A stretch of DNA of 64,000 nt, taken from an uncultured Lachnospiraceae bacterium (GTDB lineage: Bacteria; Bacillota; Clostridia; Lachnospirales; Lachnospiraceae). The DNA is taken from the NCBI GenBank assembly GCA_902794825.1, contig CADBIU010000006.1, positions 1 to 64,000 on the forward strand. The letters are read 5' to 3'. The notes under the pieces were generated by a model. The model was not told where the DNA came from, made no database searches, and was given only the letters and a program-made list of their open reading frames with translations. This document shows, piece after piece, positions 25,372 through 33,240 of the stretch. How positions within the stretch are numbered: position 1 is the stretch's first letter; every line of letters starts with the position of its first letter. The position numbers were made by a program, and so were the translations under genes.

Positions 25372-25974
25372 TCACTGAGCGAGCATATCTTTGAGTTCGT
25401 GACAAAGCCTTGAGATCGGCAATCCTACTACGTTGTAGTAGCATCCGCGGATCCCTCTTATATACACGCCGAAACTGCCCTGGATGCCGTAAGCTCCGGC
25501 CTTGTCATAGGGCTCAGGCGTGGAGATATACTCTTCCACTTCCTCATAAGACATTTCGCAGACATCCACATCAGTGCATTCGTTAAATGTTCTGGTGTGG
25601 ATGTTTCCTTTATCGTCCTTAACGATCAGCGTTACTCCGGTGTAGACCTGATGAACATTGCCCTGCAGCATTGTGATCATTTTCCGCGCGTCTTCGTGGT
25701 CGGCAGGTTTACCGAGAATTTTGTGGTCCGCCGCCACTACAGTATCAGCCCCTATGACAACGCTGAAATCGGTAGCCTCTTTTTCTTTACCTGAAAGGAT
25801 TCTTTCGGCAACTTCCCGCGCTTTCTGCAGAGACAGTTCTTCCACCACTTCTGCCGGATGTGTGCTTGTAACGACTTCTTCTCCTTTAGATGGAATCACG
25901 ATAAAATCCATTCCCGCCTGCCGAAGCAGCTCGCTTCTTCTTGGGGACGCCGACGCCAGTATGATCTGTGCCAT
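25372..25974 (-). CDS. maf: Maf-family nucleoside triphosphate pyrophosphatase
   Basis: 200 aa. The N-terminal signature ASASPRRSELLRQAG, the internal VVIGADTVVAADHKILGKP and the C-terminal DKAGAYGIQGSFG are diagnostic. Maf proteins hydrolyse dTTP/UTP or modified nucleotides. The family is linked to septum control in Bacillus and to housecleaning generally. It is transcribed convergently with pyrI across a 115-base gap. Confidence 0.94.
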   Translation of the reverse strand: MAQIILASASPRRSELLRQAGMDFIVIPSKGEEVVTSTHPAEVVEELSLQKAREVAERILSGKEKEATDFSVVIGADTVVAADHKILGKPADHEDARKMITMLQGNVHQVYTGVTLIVKDDKGNIHTRTFNECTDVDVCEMSYEEVEEYISTPEPYDKAGAYGIQGSFGVYIRGIRGCYYNVVGLPISRLCHELKDMLAQ

Positions 25975-26060
25975 AGCCGGATACCTCTTTTCTTTGATAT
26001 TTTGACTCTAAGGAGAAATTGTACCCGATTTTAAGGCAAATCTCAATATGACACAGAAAA

Positions 26061-26094
26061 GGAGGCGCCTGCCGAGCATTCAGCAGGCGCCTCC
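26061..26094 (-). terminator. GC-rich terminator after hsp20
   Basis: ggaggcgcctgc (26061-26072) pairs perfectly with gcaggcgcctcc (26083-26094) around a ten-base loop. The minus-strand 3' side continues TTTTCTGTG. It lies 45 bases past the hsp20 stop and insulates maf. Confidence 0.8.
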
Positions 26095-26138
26095 TCCTTT
26101 ATCTTTGTTTAACTTTCTTCTATACCGGCGGATCTCCC

Positions 26139-26585
26139 TTACATGATCTCGATTTTCTTCGTCTCCTTCTCGGGAAGAGCATCTCTCTTAGGGAATGTGA
26201 CTTCAAGAACGCCGTTGTTGTATGCTGCCTTGATATCCTCGTGTGTCACATTGGCTACGCGGAAGCTTCTGCTGTAGGAAGAAGTGTGTCTCTCCCTGCG
26301 GATGTATCTGGTCTTCTCGTCCTCCTCTTTCTTCTCCTCCTTGTGAGAAGCACTGATGGTCAGAATATCATCCTTCAGATCCACATTGATATCTTCCTTG
26401 TTGAAGCCGGGAAGCTCAGCCTGAAGCACATAGTTGCCGTCCTTCTCCATCACATCCGTCTTGAATCCGGCAAAAGATTTCTCAAGATCTCCGTTATCGA
26501 AGAATGCCGGGAACATTGTATTGAAATCCTCAAAGGGATCTCTCCAGAAGTCGTGGTTTCTTGTAAAGATTGCAGGTGTAAACAT
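26139..26585 (-). CDS. Small heat-shock protein, Hsp20/alpha-crystallin family
   Basis: 148 aa. N-terminal FWRDPFEDFNTMFPAFF, then an alpha-crystallin domain of about 90 residues (LQAELPGFNKEDINVDLKDD; YSRSFRVANVTHEDIKAAY; NGVLEVTFPKRDA with the G-V-L motif), ending KKIEIM with the I-x-I-like tail. It is an ATP-independent holdase, close in layout to clostridial Hsp18. It is monocistronic between the promoter at 26686-26714 and the terminator at 26061. Confidence 0.94.
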   Translation of the reverse strand: MFTPAIFTRNHDFWRDPFEDFNTMFPAFFDNGDLEKSFAGFKTDVMEKDGNYVLQAELPGFNKEDINVDLKDDILTISASHKEEKKEEDEKTRYIRRERHTSSYSRSFRVANVTHEDIKAAYNNGVLEVTFPKRDALPEKETKKIEIM

Positions 26586-26680
26586 ATCTGATACCTCCTT
26601 ATAAATCAGGTTATATAACTTTGTATTGTTTTACGAGAACTATTCGGGATTTTGGCTTGTTCCTTTTGTTCTCTTTCTGA

Positions 26681-26714
26681 TATATGTTATACTATATATA
26701 TAACATATAGTCAA
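26681..26714 (-). promoter_or_regulatory. hsp20 promoter with overlapping palindromic operator
   Basis: On the minus strand TTGACT (26714-26709), a 17-base spacer and TATAAC (26691-26686) form a near-consensus sigma-A promoter. An inverted repeat of 11-base arms (tatatgttata at 26681-26691, tataacatata at 26699-26709) overlaps both spacer and -10. It is not a CIRCE element (no TTAGCACTC), so a different repressor is implied. Confidence 0.65.
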
Positions 26715-26760
26715 TATATATTTTGAAATTTTTTAAGTATTTCCAGAGGTCCGCGGAAAT

Positions 26761-26821
26761 AAAAAAGACTTGCCGTATTTAGGAAAGAATCATTACGATC
26801 TTTCGCAAAATACTGCAAGTC
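26761..26821 (-). terminator. Terminator after M13 peptidase gene
   Basis: gacttgc-gtattt (26767-26780) pairs with aaatac-gcaagtc (26808-26821) with small bulges, and the minus-strand side runs into TTTTTTATTT. It lies 17 bases past the stop of the peptidase gene. Confidence 0.7.
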
Positions 26822-26837
26822 CTGTGCATTTATTGTT

Positions 26838-28979
26838 TTACCACACTTCTAACCTGTCCTTCGGCGCGAGGTACATCCCATCGCCCTTTTTCACCCCGTA
26901 AGTCTCATAGAATTCATCAAACTGCTGTACGACACAGTTGACTCTCAGGTAAGGCAGCGGGTGAGTGTCCTGAGAGAGCACGTAAAACTCGCTTCTGGCA
27001 GTGGTTATCGTCCGCCATGTCTCCGCGTATGCCCTGAAGAATTTATCATAATCAAAAGCGCTGTCCTTTTCCGCGATCCTGAGCAGGATCTTTATAGCTA
27101 CCAGATCAGCGATCGCTTCTCCCTCGATCTGGGAGCCCACGCAGTAGACATCCATAAAGGGCTCGATATTGTCGTAATACGCTGCCAGTTTGTCGGCCCT
27201 CGCGGCGAAAGCCGCCTGATCTTCCTGTGTCCACCAGTTCCTCAGATTACCCTTCTCATCAAACTGGCATCCGGTAGTATCAAATGCATGGGAAATCTCA
27301 TGCGCGATCGTATCACCCACATTGGCAAAGAGTTCTTCTCTTGTCATATCAGAGTTGTAAAGTGCTCCTCCAAGGATACCGCCGCACAAAGTTATAGAAT
27401 TCTGCGAGGGATCATAGAAAGCGTTGACATCTTGGATGCTGGAAGTCCACAGATTTCTGTCAACCTTCTGATTGATCCTGGACTGCATTCTTTTGACCCA
27501 GAAAGCGCCCACTTCATCCTGTGCGGAGATCAGATTGCCTCCCTCAGTGGATCCCGCGAAATTCAGTTCTGAGTCATCTTCCCATTTGATCGGCTTTGCG
27601 ATGCGAAGAATAAGATTGTCGAGCTTTTTGACCGCTTCCCTGCGGGTCTCTTCCGTCAGGAAAGTCTCCTCGCTGAGCATGACCCTGTACTCATCCAGAA
27701 TCTCTTTGGTAATATCGGTCACCTCATTTTGAGTATCATCACTCACATATCTGTCAGCGTAAAGTCTCCCAAGCTGCGACGGCAGGAAATCATCCACCGC
27801 GTCCGTCGCGGACTTTTTATCCGATTTTGTTCCCGTAGCACCGCTGATGTCGTTAATAACTTTATAGTAAATATCATATGTCTCTCTGTCCAAAAGCGTC
27901 GCGTAATCCTGCACCGTATAGCAGATCAGATAGTCCCTGAGATGTTCGACATAATCCTCGTCATATAAAACGTCCATTGCCGCGAGCCAGTCCGGCTGGG
28001 TCAAAATATACCTCTCAGACTTATCCGCGCCGCTGGCCTCAAGGATCTTCCGGATCGGGAAATCGCCTGCTTCAGCCTCGAGTTCTTCGAGCGTTCTCGG
28101 GTTGTTCTCCTTGACGACAGCGTCTCTCGCGCTCTCCTCCTCCGTTGTCATGATATATTCTGATATGTCCTTTTCAAATGCAAAACAGCTCTTTAATACT
28201 TCCGTTGCTTCTTCATCGGAATAACCCAGCTCCACAAGGATATGGCGGATCACCACATTATAATACGGCTCATCCAACGCGTCACTCTCTTCCATATAAC
28301 CGTAGTACATGGAATCGCCAAAGATCAGGTCCACCGGCATTACATATACCGCATAATAATCAGCGTTGTTCCAGTCCATACTGGCTTCACACTGCGCCAG
28401 CTCTGTCGCGGAGATCACCGTCCGCGGCATACTCAGATAAGCCGTAAGGTCATCCAGGTCCTGAACTTTCATCAGAGGATCGAGAAGGTCTTTAAGAGCC
28501 GAAACGCCGAGTTTATTGCGGGCGTCCCAGTCCAGCCACATCGTGTAGTATTTCTGTACCAGTTCCTGGTCGTGGATCAGCGCCGGATCAGTCTCTTTTT
28601 CCGGATTTTCAAGAATATCCATGAGCTGGCTGTCGACCTCAAGAGCCCTCTCCGTGATCGTGTCAAAACTGGAATAGCCGTCCGGAATAACCGTATTGAG
28701 CATCCATTCCCTGTTCACGTGAAGGTGGAAGTCATCTTTGGCGTCTGCCTCTCCTATCTCCTTTACCCATTCCTGAATATCAGAATTGACCCATGAAGCG
28801 TATTCTGATCCGGTCTCACCGGGTTCTTCGCCGGGTTCACCGGATACTTGCGGTTCGCCGGATTGCTGCGGTTCGCCGGATTCCTGTGGTGTTCCGGGCC
28901 GCTGAACACAGCCTGCCGTATTGAGTGCCAGGACCAATGTGAGTATTAACGCCAGACTCTTTTTGAATATTCTTTCCAT
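26838..28979 (-). CDS. M13-family (neprilysin/PepO-like) metallopeptidase lipoprotein
   Basis: 713 aa. The signal ends in the lipobox LNTAGC, followed by a short spacer of SGEPQQSGEPQVSGEP repeats rich in Pro, Gly and Glu that likely spans the wall. Peptidase_M13_N occupies about residues 75-450. The catalytic part has the zinc motif TIAHEISHAFD (HExxH), the third ligand in EGEAIADLVAIK (ExxxD), and NSITLCGGIL. Family members cleave oligopeptides. It is expected to be anchored outside the cell. Monocistronic with its own terminator. Confidence 0.94.
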   Translation of the reverse strand: MERIFKKSLALILTLVLALNTAGCVQRPGTPQESGEPQQSGEPQVSGEPGEEPGETGSEYASWVNSDIQEWVKEIGEADAKDDFHLHVNREWMLNTVIPDGYSSFDTITERALEVDSQLMDILENPEKETDPALIHDQELVQKYYTMWLDWDARNKLGVSALKDLLDPLMKVQDLDDLTAYLSMPRTVISATELAQCEASMDWNNADYYAVYVMPVDLIFGDSMYYGYMEESDALDEPYYNVVIRHILVELGYSDEEATEVLKSCFAFEKDISEYIMTTEEESARDAVVKENNPRTLEELEAEAGDFPIRKILEASGADKSERYILTQPDWLAAMDVLYDEDYVEHLRDYLICYTVQDYATLLDRETYDIYYKVINDISGATGTKSDKKSATDAVDDFLPSQLGRLYADRYVSDDTQNEVTDITKEILDEYRVMLSEETFLTEETRREAVKKLDNLILRIAKPIKWEDDSELNFAGSTEGGNLISAQDEVGAFWVKRMQSRINQKVDRNLWTSSIQDVNAFYDPSQNSITLCGGILGGALYNSDMTREELFANVGDTIAHEISHAFDTTGCQFDEKGNLRNWWTQEDQAAFAARADKLAAYYDNIEPFMDVYCVGSQIEGEAIADLVAIKILLRIAEKDSAFDYDKFFRAYAETWRTITTARSEFYVLSQDTHPLPYLRVNCVVQQFDEFYETYGVKKGDGMYLAPKDRLEVW

Positions 28980-29016
28980 TTTACGTCCTCCGTCCGATAT
29001 TTTGCCGCATGACCGT

Positions 29017-30960
29017 TCAAGCTGTCAGCGAGTCGCTTTTTCCTGTGTAGAGCTGATAATAGCGGCCTTTCAGAGCAAGCAGCTGCTCGTGATTGCCCCT
29101 TTCGACAATGCGTCCCTGCTCCAGAACGAGGATCGTATCGCTGTTCTTGATTGTGGACAGTCTGTGGGCGATGACAAATGTCGTTCTGCCGTTCATAAGC
29201 TTGTCCATGCCGTCCTGAACGATCTTCTCAGTTCTGGTATCAATGGAACTGGTCGCCTCGTCCAGGATCAGGACGGGCGGATCCGCGATTGCCGCTCTCG
29301 CGATCGCAAGGAGCTGTCTCTGTCCCTGGGAGAGATTCGCGCCGTCTCCCTTGAGCATCGTGTCATATCCCTGGGGAAGTCTCTTGATAAATCCATGTGC
29401 GTTGGCAAGCTTAGCAGCCGCTACGATTTCTTCCTCTGTCGCGTCCAGCTTGCCATAGCGGATATTGTCCCGCACAGTACCTGTGAACAGATGCGTGTCC
29501 TGAAGTACAATGCCCAGAGATCTTCTGAGGTCAGCCTTTTTGATCTTATTGACATTGATATTGTCATACCGGATCTTGCCGTCCTGAATGTCGTAGAAGC
29601 GGTTGATCAGGTTTGTGATCGTCGTTTTGCCGGCACCTGTAGAGCCGACCAGCGCCACCTTTTCACCCGGCTTTGCATGGATCACAATGTCGTGAAGCAC
29701 CATTTTGTCATCCCTGTAGCCGAAGTCCACATGATTGAATGTGACGTCTCCCTCCAGTTTTTGATAAGTTGTGCTGTGATCCGACTGTTTGTGATAGTGC
29801 TTCCACGCCCAGTGGCCGGTATGCTTCTCAGTCTCAACGATATTGCCGCTTTCATCATACTCACAGTTGACCAGCATGACGTATCCGTCGTCCGTCTCCG
29901 GTTCTTCGTCAAGAAGTTTGAAGACGCGCTCTGCGCCCGCAAGAGCCATAATGATACTGTTGAACTGCATGCTCACCTGGTTGATCGGCATGCTGAAGCT
30001 CTTGTTAAAAGTCAGGAAACTCGCCAGGCCGCCGACTGTAAAGCCCGCGTAAGAATTGAGGGCGAGAAGGCCCCCCACGAGCGCCACGATCACGTAGTTG
30101 GCATTGCCCATCTGCGCGTTGACAGGACCGATCATATTTGCAAAGGCGTTTGCCTTGTAGGCGCTTTGGTAGAGCTCTTCATTGAGCTGATCGAAAGTCT
30201 TTATTGACTCCTCTTCATGGCAGAATACTTTGACAACTTTCTGCCCTGTCATGGTCTCCTCGATAAATCCGTTCAGTTTGCCGAGATTCTTTTGCTGCGC
30301 GATGAAATTCTTTCCTGAGCGCTTTGTGACCTGCATTGTCACAAACAGCATCAGCGCCACCATAGCAAGGGTCAGCAGCGTCAGCGGAATGCTCAGTATG
30401 AGCATCATGGACAAAATACTGACGATCGTGATCGCGCTGTTAAAAAGCTGAGGAATACTCTGGCTTATCGTCTGTCTCAGTGTATCGATATCGTTTGTAT
30501 ACACAGACATAATGTCGCCGTGAGAATGTGTGTCAAAATATTTAATGGGAAGAGATTCCATGTGATCAAACAGGTCTTCTCTCAGTCTCCTGAGCGTGCC
30601 CTGATTGACATGGACCATGATCACCTGCTGTGTGAATGCTGCCGCGATTCCGATCCCGTAAAAGCACGCAACTCTCCCCATTGCGCCCAGAAGCGGCCCG
30701 TAGTCGGGATCCGGAGTACCTATCATAGGAGTAATGTATGTGTCGATCAGAGTTCTCGTGAACATTGTGCCCTGAATATTGGCCAGTACCGAGACGACAA
30801 TACAGATCAGGACTACGATCATCTGTATGCCATAGTATCTGAACACATAACTGAACACCCTCTTTAAAAGAAGTCCCGGATTCTCCACTTTTGGACGCGG
30901 TCTTCCCGCCATCCGTCTTCCGCCCGGTCCCTTAAATTCTTTGTTGTTATCTGCTGCCAT
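29017..30960 (-). CDS. ABC exporter subunit with canonical ATPase site
   Basis: 647 aa fused TMD-NBD: basic N-terminus, six TM segments over about residues 30-340, then the nucleotide-binding domain. Walker A is VGSTGAGKTT, signature LSQGQRQLLAIARA and Walker B LILDEATSSID with the catalytic Glu, so this is the competent half. An extra segment of about 40 residues (TGHWAWKHYH region) between TMD and NBD is typical of this Firmicutes subfamily. It lies 24 bases after the partner gene and ends before the M13 gene. Substrate unknown; multidrug or peptide export is usual. Confidence 0.94.
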   Translation of the reverse strand: MAADNNKEFKGPGGRRMAGRPRPKVENPGLLLKRVFSYVFRYYGIQMIVVLICIVVSVLANIQGTMFTRTLIDTYITPMIGTPDPDYGPLLGAMGRVACFYGIGIAAAFTQQVIMVHVNQGTLRRLREDLFDHMESLPIKYFDTHSHGDIMSVYTNDIDTLRQTISQSIPQLFNSAITIVSILSMMLILSIPLTLLTLAMVALMLFVTMQVTKRSGKNFIAQQKNLGKLNGFIEETMTGQKVVKVFCHEEESIKTFDQLNEELYQSAYKANAFANMIGPVNAQMGNANYVIVALVGGLLALNSYAGFTVGGLASFLTFNKSFSMPINQVSMQFNSIIMALAGAERVFKLLDEEPETDDGYVMLVNCEYDESGNIVETEKHTGHWAWKHYHKQSDHSTTYQKLEGDVTFNHVDFGYRDDKMVLHDIVIHAKPGEKVALVGSTGAGKTTITNLINRFYDIQDGKIRYDNINVNKIKKADLRRSLGIVLQDTHLFTGTVRDNIRYGKLDATEEEIVAAAKLANAHGFIKRLPQGYDTMLKGDGANLSQGQRQLLAIARAAIADPPVLILDEATSSIDTRTEKIVQDGMDKLMNGRTTFVIAHRLSTIKNSDTILVLEQGRIVERGNHEQLLALKGRYYQLYTGKSDSLTA

Positions 30961-30984
30961 GCTCTATGTCCTCCCCGGAATCCG

Positions 30985-32730
30985 TCACTCTTTTTTATCG
31001 AAGTCCGCGTCCGCGCCTCCGACCTGGGACTCATAGACCTCCCTGTAGATCATATTCTCCGCAAGAAGCTGCTCGTGGGTACCTGCTCCGTTGATCCGGC
31101 CGTCGTCCATGACCACGATCCTGTCGCAGTCCTTTACGCTTGAAATACGCTGCGCGATGATCAGCTTTGTCGTGCCGGGTATCTCCTCCCGGAAAGCTTT
31201 TCTGATCTTTGCGTCTGTAGCTGTGTCTACAGCGCTGGTGCTGTCATCGAGGATCAGTATCCTGGGCTTTTTGAGAAGCGCCCTCGCAATGCAGAGTCTC
31301 TGTCTCTGGCCGCCTGATACATTGGTTCCGCCCTGCTCGATCCAGGTATTGTAGCCCTCAGGCATCTTTCGAATGAATTCATCGGCGCAGGCCATCCGGC
31401 AGACTCTCACGCACTCTTCTTCCGTAGCGTTTTTGTCTCCCCACCTGAGGTTGTCAAGGATCGTTCCGCTGAACAGGACGTTTTTCTGAAGAACTACAGA
31501 AACCTGGTTTCTGAGCGCTTCAATATCATAGCTGCGGACATCGTTTCCTCCGACAAGGACTCTGCCCTGTGTCACGTCATAGAGACGGCTGATCAGATTG
31601 ACCAGGGAGGATTTGGCGCTGCCGGTGCCTCCGATGATCCCTATGCTCTCACCGGATTTAATATCCAGATTGATGTCTTTAAGAACAGGATCCCCGGTAC
31701 CCGGTCTGTAGGAAAAGTCCACATCCTCAAAGCGGATACTCCCGTCAGGGACTTCCATGATCGGATTCTCAGGATTTCGAAGATCGCTCCTTTCATTAAT
31801 GACTTCCACGATTCTCTTAGCGCTCGCCTGGGACATGGTGATCATTACAAAGACAACAGAGAGCATCATCAGGCTCATGAGGATATTCATGCAGTACGCG
31901 AGCAGGCTCATCAGTTCGCCTGTTCCCAGTTCATTGCTGATGATCATGTGGGCGCCGAACCAGCTGATCAGCAGAATACATCCGTATACGACTGTCATCA
32001 TGAACGGCATGACACCGGCGATATTCATTTCAGCCTTTATGAACATTTCGTAGATATTGCCCGCGGCCTTATGAAATTTGCTGATCTCGTAGTCCTCGCG
32101 GACATAGGCCTTTACCACCCGGATCGAAGAGACGTTTTCCTGTACGCTGTTGTTGAGGTCATCATATCTTCTGAATACCTGCTGGAAATACCTGGTCGCT
32201 CTGCGCATGACAAAAGACATTACGAGCGCAAGGAGCAGAACAGCTCCAAGATAGATCCTCGCCAGTCTGGGACTGATTATAAAGGACATGGCCATTGCGA
32301 TGATCATGGAAGCAGGCGCCCTCATCGCCATTCTCAGGATCATCTGATAGGCGTTTTGTATATTAGTAACGTCTGTTGTCAGCCTTGTGACAAGACTGGA
32401 AGAAGAAAACTTGTCGATGCTTGAAAAAGAGAATGTCTGGATATTGTCATGCATCGCTTTTCTGAGATTTCTGGCAAATCCTGCCGAAGCTTTCGCTCCG
32501 AAAACTCCGCCCAGAATACCGAACAGAAGTCCGAGCAGGGCTACTGCAAGCATGATAAGTCCGGTCCTGACAATATAGTTCATATCCGATCCGCCGATTC
32601 CTAAATCGACGATCCTTCCCATAAGTACAGGAATGATCATCTCGCATATAACCTCTCCGATCATGCACAGAGGCGTCAGTATTGACGGAGTCTTAAACTC
32701 CTTTACTTGCGCAAGAAGTGTCTTTAACAT
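30985..32730 (-). CDS. ABC exporter subunit with degenerate ATPase site
   Basis: 581 aa fused TMD-NBD. Walker A reads GGTGSAKSS, signature VSGGQRQRLCIARA, and after Walker B the catalytic Glu is replaced by Asp (LILDDSTSAVD), the hallmark of the non-consensus site in heterodimeric exporters such as LmrCD/BmrCD/TM287-288. It pairs with the following gene. The start MLKTLLAQVKEF is preceded by a weak ribosome site (AGAGAGGAAC). Confidence 0.94.
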   Translation of the reverse strand: MLKTLLAQVKEFKTPSILTPLCMIGEVICEMIIPVLMGRIVDLGIGGSDMNYIVRTGLIMLAVALLGLLFGILGGVFGAKASAGFARNLRKAMHDNIQTFSFSSIDKFSSSSLVTRLTTDVTNIQNAYQMILRMAMRAPASMIIAMAMSFIISPRLARIYLGAVLLLALVMSFVMRRATRYFQQVFRRYDDLNNSVQENVSSIRVVKAYVREDYEISKFHKAAGNIYEMFIKAEMNIAGVMPFMMTVVYGCILLISWFGAHMIISNELGTGELMSLLAYCMNILMSLMMLSVVFVMITMSQASAKRIVEVINERSDLRNPENPIMEVPDGSIRFEDVDFSYRPGTGDPVLKDINLDIKSGESIGIIGGTGSAKSSLVNLISRLYDVTQGRVLVGGNDVRSYDIEALRNQVSVVLQKNVLFSGTILDNLRWGDKNATEEECVRVCRMACADEFIRKMPEGYNTWIEQGGTNVSGGQRQRLCIARALLKKPRILILDDSTSAVDTATDAKIRKAFREEIPGTTKLIIAQRISSVKDCDRIVVMDDGRINGAGTHEQLLAENMIYREVYESQVGGADADFDKKE

Positions 32731-32785
32731 AATTGTTCCTCTCTAAAACGGCGCACTTTCTTTTTCAGATTGCTGAGCCTCTTTG

Positions 32786-33001
32786 TCACTTTTCCGGCGG
32801 CGGACCGTAGACGACATTGTTGTAATTCTCATTGACGTCGAACTTCTCAAAATCCTTGATCGTCGTAGCTGTATGCGCGGCGGACTCGGTACTGCTTTCC
32901 GCGCCGGAATTAGTGTTTTGGTTCGTAGTGCAGCCGGTGATGGCCAGCGCTGCCGCTACAGCTGTTGTTCCCAGCAGGATCCTGCCTTTTAATCTTTTCA
33001 T
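32786..33001 (-). CDS. Small lipoprotein
   Basis: 71 aa. Signal peptide MKRLKGRILLG-TTAVAAALAITGC with lipobox AITGC, then a Ser/Thr/Asn-rich linker and a short tail KFDVNENYNNVVYGPPPEK. Short lipoproteins ending in VYGPP occur widely in Lachnospiraceae as far as I recall; no function is known. It lies between the exporter pair and the damaged permease, in the same orientation. Confidence 0.75.
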   Translation of the reverse strand: MKRLKGRILLGTTAVAAALAITGCTTNQNTNSGAESSTESAAHTATTIKDFEKFDVNENYNNVVYGPPPEK

Positions 33002-33030
33002 ACGGATACTGTCTCCATTAGTTTTTTGTA

Positions 33031-33240
33031 TTATTCCACCGATTTTAATGATTGGATCATATCGATATCTTTGATCGTAAAAAAGGAGAAGAAATTAACT
33101 GACAGCGAAAAAACAAATGTCAAAAGCGCCGCCAGTATATAACTTCGCGTATGAACGCTTCTTCCGAACATCAGAAAGTCCACTTCAACCGTCCTGATCA
33201 GCCAGCTGTGGAGCCATTTTCCCATAAAAAGCCCGATCAA
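33031..33240 (-). pseudogene. Out-of-frame C-terminal end of the FtsX-type permease
   Basis: This frame encodes LIGLFMGKWLHSWLIRTVEV, a hydrophobic segment (YILAALLTFVFSLSVNFF) and the ending IDMIQSLKSVE, the usual last membrane helices and C-terminus of FtsX-domain permeases. It overlaps the end of the upstream ORF in another frame. It is therefore the detached tail of that gene rather than an independent small protein. Confidence 0.8.

Noticed and set aside
25273..25413. TTG-initiated 46-codon reading frame after pyrI with a GAGGTG site
   Set aside because: It runs into the maf C-terminus on the opposite strand, shows no recognisable pattern, and most of it is likely untranslated convergent spacer.
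28921..30207. 428-codon plus-strand frame across the M13 and ABC exporter genes
   Set aside because: It spans two well-supported minus-strand genes and their gap; antisense shadow.
31190..31320. Loss of the catalytic Glu in the second ABC ATPase as a sign of decay
   Set aside because: Asp at this position is the normal degenerate site of heterodimeric exporters, and the partner has the intact site.
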